Positions 45,819 to 55,956 are shown, counted from the stretch's first letter. The stretch: 64,000 nt of DNA from Planctomycetaceae bacterium (GCA_024642205.1 JAHEBQ010000017.1:1-64000), one strand, 5' to 3'. The notes: generated by a model from the sequence alone, not told the origin. Translations and numbers: made by a program.

Positions 45819-46001
45819 GGCGTGAGGACGCGTGAATGCGGCGAGCTGAAGTGACGCCCGGTGGCAGGAACGCGTGGTTGAACACCGCACGAGCTGCGAC
45901 TGTTGTATCGAGTAAGCGGCCGCGAAATCTGAAATCTGAAATCTGAAATCTGAAACCTGAAACCTGAAACCTGAATACCCAATTTCCCCTGAAAGCCATC
46001 C
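45819..46001. other. 183-bp gap with heptamer array
   Basis: Between the GT4 and GT2 genes. It holds a seven-copy heptamer repeat and no other signal. Confidence 0.6.
45924..45972 (+). repeat. Tandem heptamer array GAAATCT/GAAACCT
   Basis: Four copies of GAAATCT followed by three of GAAACCT, without interruption, 49 bases. The two halves differ by one base, T to C. It is too short and lacks spacers, so it is not CRISPR. It lies 29 bases before the ATG of the GT2 gene and could affect its translation or act as a slippage site. Confidence 0.97.
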
Positions 46002-46937
46002 ATGTCATCTCGGGTTATTACCAAAGTTGACATTGCGATTTGTACCTGGAATCGCGATTCCTTGTTGGCGCAAACGCTTGAAAGTGTCCGCCAACTCCAG
46101 GTCCCTGACGCGGTCGCGCTTTCCGTCTTGATCGTCGACAACAATTCGATCGATCGCACGCCGCTCGTGATTGAAGGTTTTTCGATCGCCGTCGCCGGTC
46201 GATATTCAGTTGTTTCACTCAAAGAATCCAATCAGGGTCATACGTTCAGTCGTAACACAGCGATTGATGCTGCGACTGGCGAATTGATGCTCTGGACTGA
46301 TGACGATGTCGTGCTCGCTCCGGACTGGTTGGAGCGGTACGTTGCGGCCGCCGAGGCTGCCGATAACGCGGTTTTCTGGGGAGGCGTGATTGAGCCTTGC
46401 TTTCCGGCTGGTCGGCCGGAATGGATCGAACGCAACTGGGAAACTGTCAAAGGTTGTTTCGCTCACCGGGACCTCGGTGTTCAGCCGATCACGTTTGATC
46501 CGTCGCGATTGCCGTACGGCGCGAATTTTGCCATCCGAACCGACATCCAGAAAGAGTTTCGATACGCGACGGAACTGGGCCGTCGAGGTGATGTTGTATT
46601 GGGCGAGGATGAACTCGACCTGTTTCGTCGCTTACTGGCGGCGGGATACAGCGGGAACTGGGTGCCCGGTGCCAGCGTGGAGCATGTGATTCCGGCTGAT
46701 CGCGCGACCGAAAAGTACGTTTATGATTACTTTGTCGGACAAGGCCGCGCATTGGTTGCCAAAGGCCAGCCTTGGAACGTCGACGTGACCAGGTTGAAAT
46801 CCGAGGCGCGGATGGAATTCGTGAAATACAAGTTGAAGCGTCGATTGGCCGACTCGACAACGTGGATCAGCCACCTGATTCGAAGCGCATTGGCTCGGGG
46901 TCAATCGGAAGCTTTAAGCACTGCCGCGGAAACGTGA
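46002..46937 (+). CDS. Glycosyltransferase family 2
   Basis: 311 residues. GT-A fold: DIAICTWNRDSLLAQTL start, the DxD motif as TDDDVVLAPDW, and GEDELDLFRRLL later. The catalytic base region is EDELD. A C-terminal positively charged amphipathic helix (KLKRRLADSTTW) may sit at the membrane. It would extend or branch the polysaccharide. The array of heptamers stands directly upstream. It is the last gene of the region; the convergent ftsH gene follows after 83 bases. Confidence 0.87.
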   Translation: MSSRVITKVDIAICTWNRDSLLAQTLESVRQLQVPDAVALSVLIVDNNSIDRTPLVIEGFSIAVAGRYSVVSLKESNQGHTFSRNTAIDAATGELMLWTDDDVVLAPDWLERYVAAAEAADNAVFWGGVIEPCFPAGRPEWIERNWETVKGCFAHRDLGVQPITFDPSRLPYGANFAIRTDIQKEFRYATELGRRGDVVLGEDELDLFRRLLAAGYSGNWVPGASVEHVIPADRATEKYVYDYFVGQGRALVAKGQPWNVDVTRLKSEARMEFVKYKLKRRLADSTTWISHLIRSALARGQSEALSTAAET

Positions 46938-47020
46938 TGACATGAGCAAGTCCGTTCGATTTCCAACCGGGCGGGCAGAAGGCGAGGACAGGATTCTCGC
47001 GTTACTCTGGCGAGGCAAAT

Positions 47021-49090
47021 CTACTGGGCGGCGTTGCGGTCACCACGGTCTTCCGACAAATTGTGATCGTCTCGGAATTCATTTCGGATCGCGGCATCGG
47101 TTCCCGGAACCAGCAGCGGTCCGGGTGAGTTTTCATCGATGATTCGCTGCAATTCATCGGAGTCGACCGATTCGACCTCGATCAGTCGTTTCGTCAATGC
47201 GACGAGTGCCTGTTTACGAACGACCAGCGTTTTGCGAACGGCTTCGATGGCTTCGTCAATGATTCGTTTTACTTCATCGTCGATTTGCTGGGCCGTGTTT
47301 TCACTGTATTGGCGCATCCCGAAGCCGCCGCTGGAACCGGCCAGAAACGGGCTGCTACGATCTTCCTTGAAGTTGATACGGCCCATGGCACTCATCCCAT
47401 ACTGCATGACCATCGCTCGAGCGATATCGGTTGCGCGTTCGAGATCGTTTGACGCACCGGTCGAAATGTCCTTATAGACCAATTCCTCGGCCAACGTGCC
47501 GGCAACGAGGATTTTCAGATTGCTTTCGAGTTCGCTCTGGGTCATCAGATATCGATCGTCGGTCGGCCGCTGCATCGTGTAGCCAAGCGCGGCCAGGCCA
47601 CGCGGAATAATCGATACTTTGTGGACCGGATCGGTGTTCGGCAGACTGTAAGCCACCAACGCGTGCCCGGCCTCGTGGTACGCCACGCGTTGTTTCTCGT
47701 CCGCGTTCATGACGCGCTGTTTCTTTTCCAGCCCGGCAGTGACTCGTTCAACCCCTTCATTGAAGTGTTGCATCTTGACGGTCGAATGTCCTCCGCGGGC
47801 GGCCAGCAAGGCGGCTTCGTTGACCAGGTTGGCCAATTCTGCACCGGCAAATCCAGGACTGATGGCGGCAACCTGTTTGATATCGACGTCAGGGTCGAGC
47901 TTGACGCTCTTGACGTGTACTTTCAGGATTGCTTCCCGTCCCATCACGTCAGGTCGATCTACGAGAACGTGGCGATCAAACCGCCCGGGTCGCATCAGGG
48001 CCTGGTCAAGCGTTTCGGGTCGGTTCGTCGCTCCCATCACAATAACGCCACTGTTGGTGGCGAAACCATCCATTTCGACGAGCAATGCGTTGAGTGTCTG
48101 TTCACGTTCGTCATGGCCACCGACGGCGCTGCCGCCACGCGTTTTACCCAATGCGTCGAGCTCGTCGATGAAAATAATGCAGGGCGCCTTGGCTTCGGCC
48201 TGTTGGAACATATCGCGAACGCGGGCGGCACCGACACCCACGAACATCTCGACGAAGTCGCTGCCGGAGAGGCTGAAAAATGGGACACCAGCTTCACCAG
48301 CAATTGCTTTGGCGAGAAGTGTTTTGCCGGTTCCCGGAGGTCCGACCAACAAAACACCGCGCGGGATTTTTCCGCCGAGCTTTTGGTATTTTTCCGGTTT
48401 CTGAAGGAAGTCGACAACCTCCTTGACTTCGTCGACCGCTTCATCGATTCCTGCGACGTCGCTGAACATGACTCCGAGATCATCTTCTGCCATCAGTCGA
48501 CCACGACTTCGGCCGAATTGCATCGGTCCGCCTGCCCCACCCAGTCGACGCATCATCAGGTAGAACAGGCCGATGATTACGGCCATTGTCAGGAGGAAGA
48601 AGCCGTAACGGTCCCAGGCATTGGGACCAGTGACAAAATCCCAGCGAGCGTTGGTCTTGTCGAGCAGGGTCCGCAGTGCTTCATTTGTCGAATCAGCATC
48701 ATCTTTGTTGCTTGTAAATTCTTTGGTTTCAAATTCGCCTGGTTGGTTGATTCCCGGTCCCGACACGACGCGAAACTTGATGAGTCCTTTGATACTGTTG
48801 CTGCCGACAACCAGCTTGTTCGGCTCGGTGTATTCGAGAACCCGGCCCTGGGGGCCGGGTTCCTTGATTTGCAAGATCCCGTTGTCTTTCAGTCCAGCAA
48901 CCAGTTTTTCGCGGGAGGCATCATACCGTGTGATTTCCAGCAATCGATTGAAGTCACTGAATTCGAGTGTCTTTTTTTGCTGATTGAGGATCAGAAACAA
49001 CGAAACGGCCAAAGCAGCGACAACAATCAGCGCAAACAGGACGGTTGAGTTACTTTTTGATTCGTTATTGCGTTTTGGATTTTCGTCCAT
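47021..49090 (-). CDS. ftsH: ATP-dependent zinc metalloprotease FtsH
   Basis: 689 residues. N-terminal membrane helix ([20 protein letters not shown]), periplasmic part (40-160), second helix ([17 protein letters not shown]), then the AAA domain: Walker [11 protein letters not shown], Walker [11 protein letters not shown], second region of homology [20 protein letters not shown], and the zinc motif [11 protein letters not shown]. Membrane-bound hexameric protease for quality control of membrane and short-lived regulatory proteins. The size and order are typical. The periplasmic part is longer than in E. coli. Confidence 0.95.
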   Translation of the reverse strand: MDENPKRNNESKSNSTVLFALIVVAALAVSLFLILNQQKKTLEFSDFNRLLEITRYDASREKLVAGLKDNGILQIKEPGPQGRVLEYTEPNKLVVGSNSIKGLIKFRVVSGPGINQPGEFETKEFTSNKDDADSTNEALRTLLDKTNARWDFVTGPNAWDRYGFFLLTMAVIIGLFYLMMRRLGGAGGPMQFGRSRGRLMAEDDLGVMFSDVAGIDEAVDEVKEVVDFLQKPEKYQKLGGKIPRGVLLVGPPGTGKTLLAKAIAGEAGVPFFSLSGSDFVEMFVGVGAARVRDMFQQAEAKAPCIIFIDELDALGKTRGGSAVGGHDEREQTLNALLVEMDGFATNSGVIVMGATNRPETLDQALMRPGRFDRHVLVDRPDVMGREAILKVHVKSVKLDPDVDIKQVAAISPGFAGAELANLVNEAALLAARGGHSTVKMQHFNEGVERVTAGLEKKQRVMNADEKQRVAYHEAGHALVAYSLPNTDPVHKVSIIPRGLAALGYTMQRPTDDRYLMTQSELESNLKILVAGTLAEELVYKDISTGASNDLERATDIARAMVMQYGMSAMGRINFKEDRSSPFLAGSSGGFGMRQYSENTAQQIDDEVKRIIDEAIEAVRKTLVVRKQALVALTKRLIEVESVDSDELQRIIDENSPGPLLVPGTDAAIRNEFRDDHNLSEDRGDRNAAQ

Positions 49091-49701
49091 TGGGTCGCCT
49101 GAATTAGGAGTTTTGTCTTACCTTCGTGTCCGTGGTTACATGCCTGGATGTGCCGATTCGAGTCTCGCCGGAACTCGCGACTGACCATTCATGATCGTTA
49201 CGTCCGCCCGAGAGTGACTCAATTGCGTGCAACTCGTCACTTGAGAGTGAACGGCAAAAGCGTTGCATTCCCTGCGCCAATCCCCTGAATACGGAATAGT
49301 ACACAGCCTGGATCACAAAAACTGCCCTTGATTCACAATGTTATCGGGCCTGTGACGAATCTTCCAGCGGCGAAGCGGTTCGCCTTGTAGTGTTTTTGGC
49401 AGCGATTTAGAATGCGTCGCTTGGCAAAAGCCCTGTTTTTATAAGTTTTGTTAACAAACTGGCCTGCTTGCAAGTCAGATCCAGGCTAACGATGGGCTGT
49501 TTTGCCGTCGAAGGTCGATGTCATTTTTCAACATCGTTGTCGATGGGAAACACTTTGGTGCACTGTCGCAACCAAGCGATTCTGGCTGAAACGCCTCAGT
49601 GTGCTCCAAGGCACAGTTTTTGTTCGCCCGTTTGTCGTTACATGTATCAATTCCCCCCGTATTGATTCGCCTGATATGTTCCTTCTGCGAACCGTTTGTA
49701 C
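49091..49701. other. 611-bp gap between ftsH and dxr
   Basis: Promoter region of both genes, which read outwards. Two overlapping short frames on the plus strand (49468-49665 and 49502-49705) are cysteine-rich but show no family and no good start. A near-palindrome, AGTTTTGTTAACAAACT at 49444-49460, could be an operator. No tRNA-like structure was found. Confidence 0.45.
49444..49460. promoter_or_regulatory. Near-palindrome centred on GTTAAC
   Basis: The sequence is symmetric around GTTAAC with one missing A in the right arm. It lies in the ftsH-dxr gap. An operator is possible, with little evidence. Confidence 0.25.
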
Positions 49702-50856
49702 ATGACCCGCAGCAAAAATATTGCAGTCCTAGGTTCGACCGGCAGCATTGGCCAAAGTGCACTTGAGGTCGTACGCGCATTGCCCAATCTGAATGTCTTG
49801 GCGATTTCCGGACATCGAAACCTGGAAAAACTGGTTGACCAGGCCCGCGAGTTTTCGCCGCAATTTCTTGTGGCTGCCGATCCCGAGGCCGCAAAAGCTT
49901 TCGAGTTTCCGAGGCTTCCGGGAACCGAGATCCTGATCGGACCTGATCAACTGGAACGGATTGCGAGTTTGCCCGAAGTCGACACGGTGCTGGCCGCGAT
50001 CGTCGGGGTCGCGGGCTTGCCGAGCACTTGGGCCGCCGTCGCCAGCGGGAAAACCGTTGCGTTGGCCAACAAGGAAACATTGGTCGTCGCCGGACATTTG
50101 ATGACCGAAATGGCGGATCGAAGTGGTGCCAGGATTCTGCCAGTCGATAGTGAGCACAGTGCCGTGTTTCAGGCTTTGAAGTCGGGAACCCGAGCGGAAG
50201 TCGGTCGAATCGTGCTGACGGCCAGTGGTGGACCTTTCCGGGATTTCGATTCCAACCAGATGAAATGCGTCACGGTCGAGCAAGCGCTGGCCCATCCAAC
50301 GTGGGAGATGGGTCAGAAAATCACGATCGATTCCGCGACGATGATGAACAAAACGCTGGAAGTGATCGAAGCCAAATGGCTGTTTGGACTCAAACCCGAA
50401 CAGATTGAAGTTGTGATTCACCCTCAATCGATTGTCCATTCGTTGGTAGAATTTGTGGACGGGTCGACGATCGCTCAATTGAGCCCACCAGACATGAAAT
50501 TGCCGATCCAGTACGCGCTGACCTATCCGGACCGGGTACTTGGTCCATCACCGAGATTGGATTTGACGCAAGCGATGAAGCTGGAGTTTTATCCGCCCGA
50601 TGTTGACCGGTTTCCGGCTCTGGAGCTGGGATTCGAAGTCGTCAAGTTTGGCGGTTCAACAGGAGCGGTATTGAACGCGGCCAACGAAGCAGCGGTAGCG
50701 GCGTTTTTGAATCAAGAGATTTCTTTTACGGATATCGTGACGGCATGTCGCGAAATTTTGGATCAACATCATTATGAACCTCACCCAACGTTGTCGCAGT
50801 TAATCGCGGCGGACCGGTGGGCGAGACAGGAGATTTCCAAGTGGATGATTGCGTAG
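49702..50856 (+). CDS. dxr: 1-deoxy-D-xylulose 5-phosphate reductoisomerase
   Basis: 384 residues from the ATG at 49702; a TTG two codons upstream is unlikely. NADPH motif GSTGSIGQSALEVV, then NKETLVVAGHLM, DSEHSAVFQAL (metal ligands Asp and Glu), TASGGPFRDF and WEMGQKITIDSATMMNK. It performs the second step of the MEP pathway, forming methylerythritol phosphate. Length and motifs are typical. The rseP gene begins 16 bases before its end, which matches the dxr-rseP order found in many bacteria. Confidence 0.95.
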   Translation: MTRSKNIAVLGSTGSIGQSALEVVRALPNLNVLAISGHRNLEKLVDQAREFSPQFLVAADPEAAKAFEFPRLPGTEILIGPDQLERIASLPEVDTVLAAIVGVAGLPSTWAAVASGKTVALANKETLVVAGHLMTEMADRSGARILPVDSEHSAVFQALKSGTRAEVGRIVLTASGGPFRDFDSNQMKCVTVEQALAHPTWEMGQKITIDSATMMNKTLEVIEAKWLFGLKPEQIEVVIHPQSIVHSLVEFVDGSTIAQLSPPDMKLPIQYALTYPDRVLGPSPRLDLTQAMKLEFYPPDVDRFPALELGFEVVKFGGSTGAVLNAANEAAVAAFLNQEISFTDIVTACREILDQHHYEPHPTLSQLIAADRWARQEISKWMIA

Positions 50857-52961
50857 TACTGCTCGCGGCGAAAAGTTTTTGGCTGCAGCCGTCGAATTGG
50901 TGGGCGATTCTGCAGGTCCTCATCGGCTTGGGCGCGGTAATTTTTGTTCACGAGCTCGGACATTTTTTGCTGGCTAAAGCTTGCGGCGTCAAGTGCGACA
51001 AGTTTTACGTCGGATTCGATGTGCCGATTCGGCTGTTTGGTCAAACCATCATCCCGGGGAAACTCATTTCCTGGAAATGGGGTGAAACGGAATATGGCGT
51101 CGGTTCAATTCCGCTCGGCGGCTATGTCAAAATGCTGGGACAGGATGACAATCCGGGCAATCTGGAGGAACAGGTCAAGGGTTCGATGATCGAGGGTGAG
51201 TCGGCCGATTCGGCTATCCTGGCCTCTGGCTTGATCGACAAATCAAAACTCGACCCGCGCAGCTACCTGGCAAAATCTGTACCGCAACGAATGCTGATAA
51301 TTTCGGCTGGCGTTGTATTCAATTTGATTTTCGCCGTGTTTTTTGCGGCCTGGGCCTTTAAAACGGGTGTGGATTACGAACCACCGGTCATCGGTAACGT
51401 GATTGGTGGCGGCCCTGCCTGGGAGCACGATCTGGCTGGAGCCGAAATGACGATGATTGGTGATAAGCCGGTAGAGGGTTATTTCACCTACATGGATATG
51501 GCTCAGGAAATTGTTTTCAATGGAGATGAGAAACCACTTGAACTGAGATTCAAACGATATGGTGAAGACCAGGTGACCGTGGCTTCGATGATCCCGAAAA
51601 AGGGCTTCATTCGTCAAGCTCAAGACTTGCCCCTGATTGGCGTCTCGCGTCGCTTGACGCCCGTCGTGGGCGAGCTCGGTACGCTGAAAGGCAATGCGGC
51701 CGATGAAGCAGATCCACCACTCAAACCCGGGGATCGAATTGTCGAGGTCAACGGATTGCCGATCCGGGACGATCTTGAACTGCGCCAGGCGCTGGCTCGC
51801 GACGCGGATCTGGTCGCAACGTTTGTTGTTGAGCGAATACCCGAGGACAAGGAACCAGGTTCGACTCGAGTCACTTCGAAGGTTCCACGAAACCCGATGC
51901 GTCGGTTCGGGTTTTCCGTTCAGTGGCTGCCGATCGCGGCTATCAAACTGGGCTCGCCTGCCGAGAAATCCGGACTGAATGTCGGAGACGAGATTCTCAC
52001 GATCAACGGCCAGCCACGCGGCGATTTGCTGACCGTTGACAACCGGATGATTCTGGCGATTCGCGATGGCGTTCCGGTGACTCTGGGGGTTCGACGAAAG
52101 AGTGGGACCGAAGAAACAGTATCGATTGACCCCGTGATACCAAAAATCCTGCCAGACCTGGGCCCCAACCAACCGATCGCGATCGATTCGCTGGGCGTCG
52201 CGATCCCCACGACATTAATGGTTGAATCGGTGGAACCTGGAAGTCCAGCCGCAGAGGCTGGATTAATGGTCGGAGACGAACTCGTCTCCGTCCAGTATTT
52301 GCTTTCCGAGGCGCAGCAATCCGACGAAGCCTATTCCGGGTTGAAAAAGAAACCTAATGTCGATTTCGTTTCTGACAACACAAGTTGGGCGGAAGTTTCC
52401 GATCTGCTGCAGGTTCTGGAAGCCGGTACCGAAGTGGAATTCAAGATCAAGAGAGGAACAACCGAGCAACCGATTTCGATGAAATCCGTTGCATCCGACG
52501 AATTCTTCCAGGGTAAACGAGGGATTTCATTGACCGTGATGCAGAGAAATTACAAATCCGACACCTGGGGAGCTGCCCTCACCTACGGTGTCAAGCAAGT
52601 CAGGAATGACGCCCTGAGAGTCGGAAACACGTTGGCCAAGTTGATCAAAGGCAAGATCTCTCCGACGAACCTGGGTGGCCCGGGAACGATCGCGATGGCA
52701 GCGACGTCGGAAGCGTCGCAAAGTACCTCTCGATTGTTGCTGTTCTTGACCTTCCTCAGTGCGAATCTGGCGATTGTCAATTTCTTGCCGATCCCGATCC
52801 TTGACGGAGGACATATGCTGTTTTTGGCCTACGAAGGGATCTTCCGGCGGCCCGTGAGCGAACGTGTCCAGATCGTTTTGACCTATGGTGGCCTGGCCGT
52901 AATTCTTTGCTTGATGGTGTTTGTCATCTCTCTGGATATTTTTCGAATTTCAGCACTTTGA
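50841..52961 (+). CDS. rseP: Site-2 metalloprotease RseP, enlarged PDZ region
   Basis: 706 residues from GTG at 50841, which has AGGAG eight bases upstream and fits the family N-terminus; GTG at 50817 is less likely. Zinc motif HELGH at 37-41 in a membrane helix, then RseP-type loop and C-terminal LDG segment PIPILDGGHMLF. The middle contains up to four PDZ-like units (GGGPAWEHDLAGAEMTMIGDK, PPLKPGDRIVEVNG, SPAEKSGLNVGDEILTING, SPAAEAGLMVGDELVSV), whereas E. coli RseP (450 residues) has two. It cuts membrane anti-sigma factors after a first site-1 cut. Coupled to dxr by overlap. Confidence 0.9.
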   Translation: MDDCVVLLAAKSFWLQPSNWWAILQVLIGLGAVIFVHELGHFLLAKACGVKCDKFYVGFDVPIRLFGQTIIPGKLISWKWGETEYGVGSIPLGGYVKMLGQDDNPGNLEEQVKGSMIEGESADSAILASGLIDKSKLDPRSYLAKSVPQRMLIISAGVVFNLIFAVFFAAWAFKTGVDYEPPVIGNVIGGGPAWEHDLAGAEMTMIGDKPVEGYFTYMDMAQEIVFNGDEKPLELRFKRYGEDQVTVASMIPKKGFIRQAQDLPLIGVSRRLTPVVGELGTLKGNAADEADPPLKPGDRIVEVNGLPIRDDLELRQALARDADLVATFVVERIPEDKEPGSTRVTSKVPRNPMRRFGFSVQWLPIAAIKLGSPAEKSGLNVGDEILTINGQPRGDLLTVDNRMILAIRDGVPVTLGVRRKSGTEETVSIDPVIPKILPDLGPNQPIAIDSLGVAIPTTLMVESVEPGSPAAEAGLMVGDELVSVQYLLSEAQQSDEAYSGLKKKPNVDFVSDNTSWAEVSDLLQVLEAGTEVEFKIKRGTTEQPISMKSVASDEFFQGKRGISLTVMQRNYKSDTWGAALTYGVKQVRNDALRVGNTLAKLIKGKISPTNLGGPGTIAMAATSEASQSTSRLLLFLTFLSANLAIVNFLPIPILDGGHMLFLAYEGIFRRPVSERVQIVLTYGGLAVILCLMVFVISLDIFRISAL

Positions 52962-53230
52962 CTTTGGCTTGCCTTGTCGGGTGTTCTTGTCAACGTGGTC
53001 CATTGTTCGGTGGACCTCGCGTCGAACATCCACATCGGTCCTATATCCTGGCTAACTGAACGGTGGTCGCGGTAGGTCTGCGGATAAACGAAATCCCGAC
53101 GGAGATTGAAACACATCTCATTTCGTCTTTCCTCGGTTTCCGATTCATCAAAAATGAGTATGATTTATTCTGGCGCAAGCACCCGTTTGCCGGCGCGGTC
53201 CAACCGAGATTCAATCCAGAAATAGAAACG

Positions 53231-53614
53231 ATGAGCGAAGCAAAAGTACGCGGTGTTGTCCATGTGGTCGAAGAGACAAAGACCTATGGACAAAAAGGCT
53301 TTCAAAAACGGCTGGTCGTCCTCGAACAAAACGATGGGCGATTTACCAACCTGATTCCCTTGGAATTTTTGCGCGACAATTGTGCTGCGGCCGACGATCT
53401 CAATGTGGGCGACAACGTTGAAGTCAGTTACAAACTCGCAGGCCGCAAATGGCAGAGAGATCCCGCCAGCGAAGTGAAGTATTTCCTGAGTGCCGAGGCG
53501 ATCAGTTTCAAGGTCGTTTCCGGCTCCGCCGACGAAGGCGAATCGTCAGCCGATGCAGCTTCCGCGAATGATGCATTTTCCGAGTCGTATGATGAGAACG
53601 ACATTCCGTTCTAG
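53231..53614 (+). CDS. DUF3127 OB-fold protein with SSB-like C-terminal tip
   Basis: 127 residues from ATG at 53231. Residues 4-95 form a small OB-type domain of the DUF3127 kind (VRGVVHVVEETKTYGQKGFQKRL split at a turn, LVVLEQNDGRFTNLIP, GDNVEVSYKLAGRKW). The last 25 residues are acidic and disordered and end in DENDIPF, the same kind of tip as the DDDIPF of single-stranded DNA-binding protein that recruits repair and replication partners. I infer a nucleic-acid-related role. An authentic SSB is longer and has a different core. It stands alone between rseP and the sulfatase. Confidence 0.75.
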   Translation: MSEAKVRGVVHVVEETKTYGQKGFQKRLVVLEQNDGRFTNLIPLEFLRDNCAAADDLNVGDNVEVSYKLAGRKWQRDPASEVKYFLSAEAISFKVVSGSADEGESSADAASANDAFSESYDENDIPF

Positions 53615-53742
53615 CCGCCAATGAAATTTCGTCACGAGCGCAAATGCGCGGTTCTCAATTGAGAGGTCCTGGCCGCAACCGGGGTTCGCACTCCGGTTGG
53701 CCACAACCAAATGCGGTACGTCTGTTTGGCCAAAGGCGAGCT

Positions 53743-55947
53743 ATGTTCCGTTTATCGCAGATCTTCATTTCTGGACTTGTCGCTGGCGTGTTGGGTTGCG
53801 TGGTCAGCGCGAATGCGTCAGCTCAAACGGCATCGGAGGATCCGGCCAACACCTCGAGTCGACGGCCGCACGAGCGATCAGAAACGCAGCCTGGTACGAA
53901 ACCGTTGATTTCGGCGTTGCGGCCGAACATCATCCTGATCAACCTCGACGATGCGGATATGGATCTGTTTAAAGATCAAATACTGGATGCTTATTTACCC
54001 AATATCAAACGGCTGGCGACCGAGGGGCTGACGTTAACCAATTGCCACGTCGTCACACCACTCTGTGGGCCGTCGCGAACTTGCTTGCTTCGTGGTCAAT
54101 ACGCTCACCGGACCGGTATTAAAACCAACCTGGCGATCGGTCCCATGAACAATGGTTTTACCGGCGCCTACGAACGGTTCAAAGAACTGGGGTATGAGCA
54201 GGAGCATCTTGGCGTCTGGATGCAGCGAGCCGGTTATCGAACGATGATGATTGGGAAATACTTGCATGGCCGCATGAATCCTGTTGATATCCCCGGTTGG
54301 GATGATCTGCATATCTGTTTTGGAGGGAACTATTTTGCCACGTCGCTCTACTCGAAGCGATTGCCAGTTCCGGAGCGTCGACATGCAACCGGTGAATCTC
54401 AGTATCGAACGGTGGTTGAGGCGGACGAAGCGGTGCAGATGATCGAACAGCACTCCCGGAACGATGCGCAAACAGTGTCTGGGAATTCGCGTCAGCCATT
54501 TTTTCTCTATCTTGCGCCCCTTGCACCCCATAAACCAGCTGGCCAAACAGCCATGCTTCAAACGGAATACGAAAACCTTGGTAAAGAAATCCGGTTGACG
54601 GAAACTCCGGACTTGAATGAAGCTGACATTTCCGACAAACCTGCTCATTTGCAAGTCGCCAAGCTCGACGACAAGGTGATGGCCTCGCTGCACGAAGAGT
54701 ATCGACTCCGCGTGATGGCGACAAAATCGGTCGATGATCTCCTGGGTCGATTACGGAATACACTTGAGCGAACGGGCGATGCCGAGCGCACTTATATTTT
54801 CTTGACATCCGATCATGGTTACCAGTTGGGTCACAATCGAATGATCGCCAAGAAAGTCCCGTATCATCGAAACACCGTGGTGCCGACGTTTGTGATTGGA
54901 CCCGGGATCAATCCGGGCAAGACAGATCACCTGCTCGCACAAATCGATCTGGTGCCGACTTTTTTGGAACTTGCTGGCGGAACGGCACCGGTAACAATGG
55001 ATGGAAAATCATGGGTCTCGCTTTTAAAGGATCCTGACGCGATCAAGCCTGATGGTTTCCGAGATTCACTCCTGATTCAGAATTGGGAAGAGAAAAGTCA
55101 ACTTGGCAACCTGATCCCGGCCAGCTACGCGTCGCTGCGATTGAATCACCGGATTTTCACCGAGTGGTCCAACGGGCAAGTCGAGTACTACGACCTGGCG
55201 GTCGATCCCTTTCAGGTCGAGAATCAAATCGGTTCGCTTTCAAAGGAGCAGCGAGCCGAATTTTCGCGGCGGCTGCATCAGTTGAAACAGGGCGCCCCGG
55301 AACCGGTTGTCACGTTCGCCTGCCCGGAACTGATCTCCAAAAATACACCGATTCGTGGACTGGCGGAGCACGACCAGGCAGTTGCAGCCGTCGAAGTCTC
55401 GATCCGCGATCCGCAGCACGACCTCTACTGGACGGGGAAAAGCTGGCGAAGCGGGTATTCGACTGTCGACGCCGAACTCGCCAATCCGAATGGGTTGATT
55501 ACCGATTGGCACGAGTACGTGGATCTGTCAGGGATTGAAGACAATGGAAGTATCGCGGTTGTCGCCAGGGCCAGAGATCAGCAGGGGCATTTTTCGGAGC
55601 CAAAAACCGTCACATTTCGAGTCGATGCGATCGAACCGGAGACGGTTCTCAAGCTACCTGCGAATGGCTCGATCGTCCAATCGCCAGTGACGCTGTTTGG
55701 GACCTGCGGCGACAACCAGGAGATGCGTGGGGTCGAATTGGTCCTTGAAAATGTCGAACGGCAGACGTTTTGGGACGGCGTCGAATGGGTACCCAGGGAA
55801 TCGACGTTTTTCAAACGTGTTGCCCAGGAGCGTTGGCACACGACCCTGGTGATTCCTGTTGGCCAATATCGTGCAACTGCGCGATCACTCGACCAGGCAG
55901 GGAACTATGACGGGACGCCATCGGTCACTGAATTTAGCGTGAAATAG
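53743..55947 (+). CDS. Exported type I sulfatase
   Basis: 734 residues from ATG at 53743; an upstream in-frame ATG at 53644 adds an unlikely N-terminus. Signal peptide ISGLVAGVLGCVVSANASA. The sulfatase signature is LCGPSRTCLLRGQ, with the cysteine that becomes formylglycine. Metal ligands IINLDDADMD at the N-terminus and TSDHGYQLGHNRM are present. After about residue 500 come Ig-like domains (SGIEDNGSIAVVARARDQQG, VTLFGTCGDNQEM, VELVLENVERQTF). It removes sulfate from an external sugar, fitting marine polysaccharide use. A maturation enzyme is not in the window. Confidence 0.9.
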   Translation: MFRLSQIFISGLVAGVLGCVVSANASAQTASEDPANTSSRRPHERSETQPGTKPLISALRPNIILINLDDADMDLFKDQILDAYLPNIKRLATEGLTLTNCHVVTPLCGPSRTCLLRGQYAHRTGIKTNLAIGPMNNGFTGAYERFKELGYEQEHLGVWMQRAGYRTMMIGKYLHGRMNPVDIPGWDDLHICFGGNYFATSLYSKRLPVPERRHATGESQYRTVVEADEAVQMIEQHSRNDAQTVSGNSRQPFFLYLAPLAPHKPAGQTAMLQTEYENLGKEIRLTETPDLNEADISDKPAHLQVAKLDDKVMASLHEEYRLRVMATKSVDDLLGRLRNTLERTGDAERTYIFLTSDHGYQLGHNRMIAKKVPYHRNTVVPTFVIGPGINPGKTDHLLAQIDLVPTFLELAGGTAPVTMDGKSWVSLLKDPDAIKPDGFRDSLLIQNWEEKSQLGNLIPASYASLRLNHRIFTEWSNGQVEYYDLAVDPFQVENQIGSLSKEQRAEFSRRLHQLKQGAPEPVVTFACPELISKNTPIRGLAEHDQAVAAVEVSIRDPQHDLYWTGKSWRSGYSTVDAELANPNGLITDWHEYVDLSGIEDNGSIAVVARARDQQGHFSEPKTVTFRVDAIEPETVLKLPANGSIVQSPVTLFGTCGDNQEMRGVELVLENVERQTFWDGVEWVPRESTFFKRVAQERWHTTLVIPVGQYRATARSLDQAGNYDGTPSVTEFSVK

Positions 55948-55956
55948 TCTGCCCTG

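Noticed and set aside
45924..45972. CRISPR array
   Set aside because: Units are seven bases, with no spacers; simple tandem repeat.
47621..49048. 475-codon open frame on the plus strand
   Set aside because: Exactly opposite ftsH, which has full family motifs; shadow frame.
49468..49705. Two overlapping cysteine-rich short frames in the ftsH-dxr gap
   Set aside because: No family, no clear start signal, and they overlap each other.
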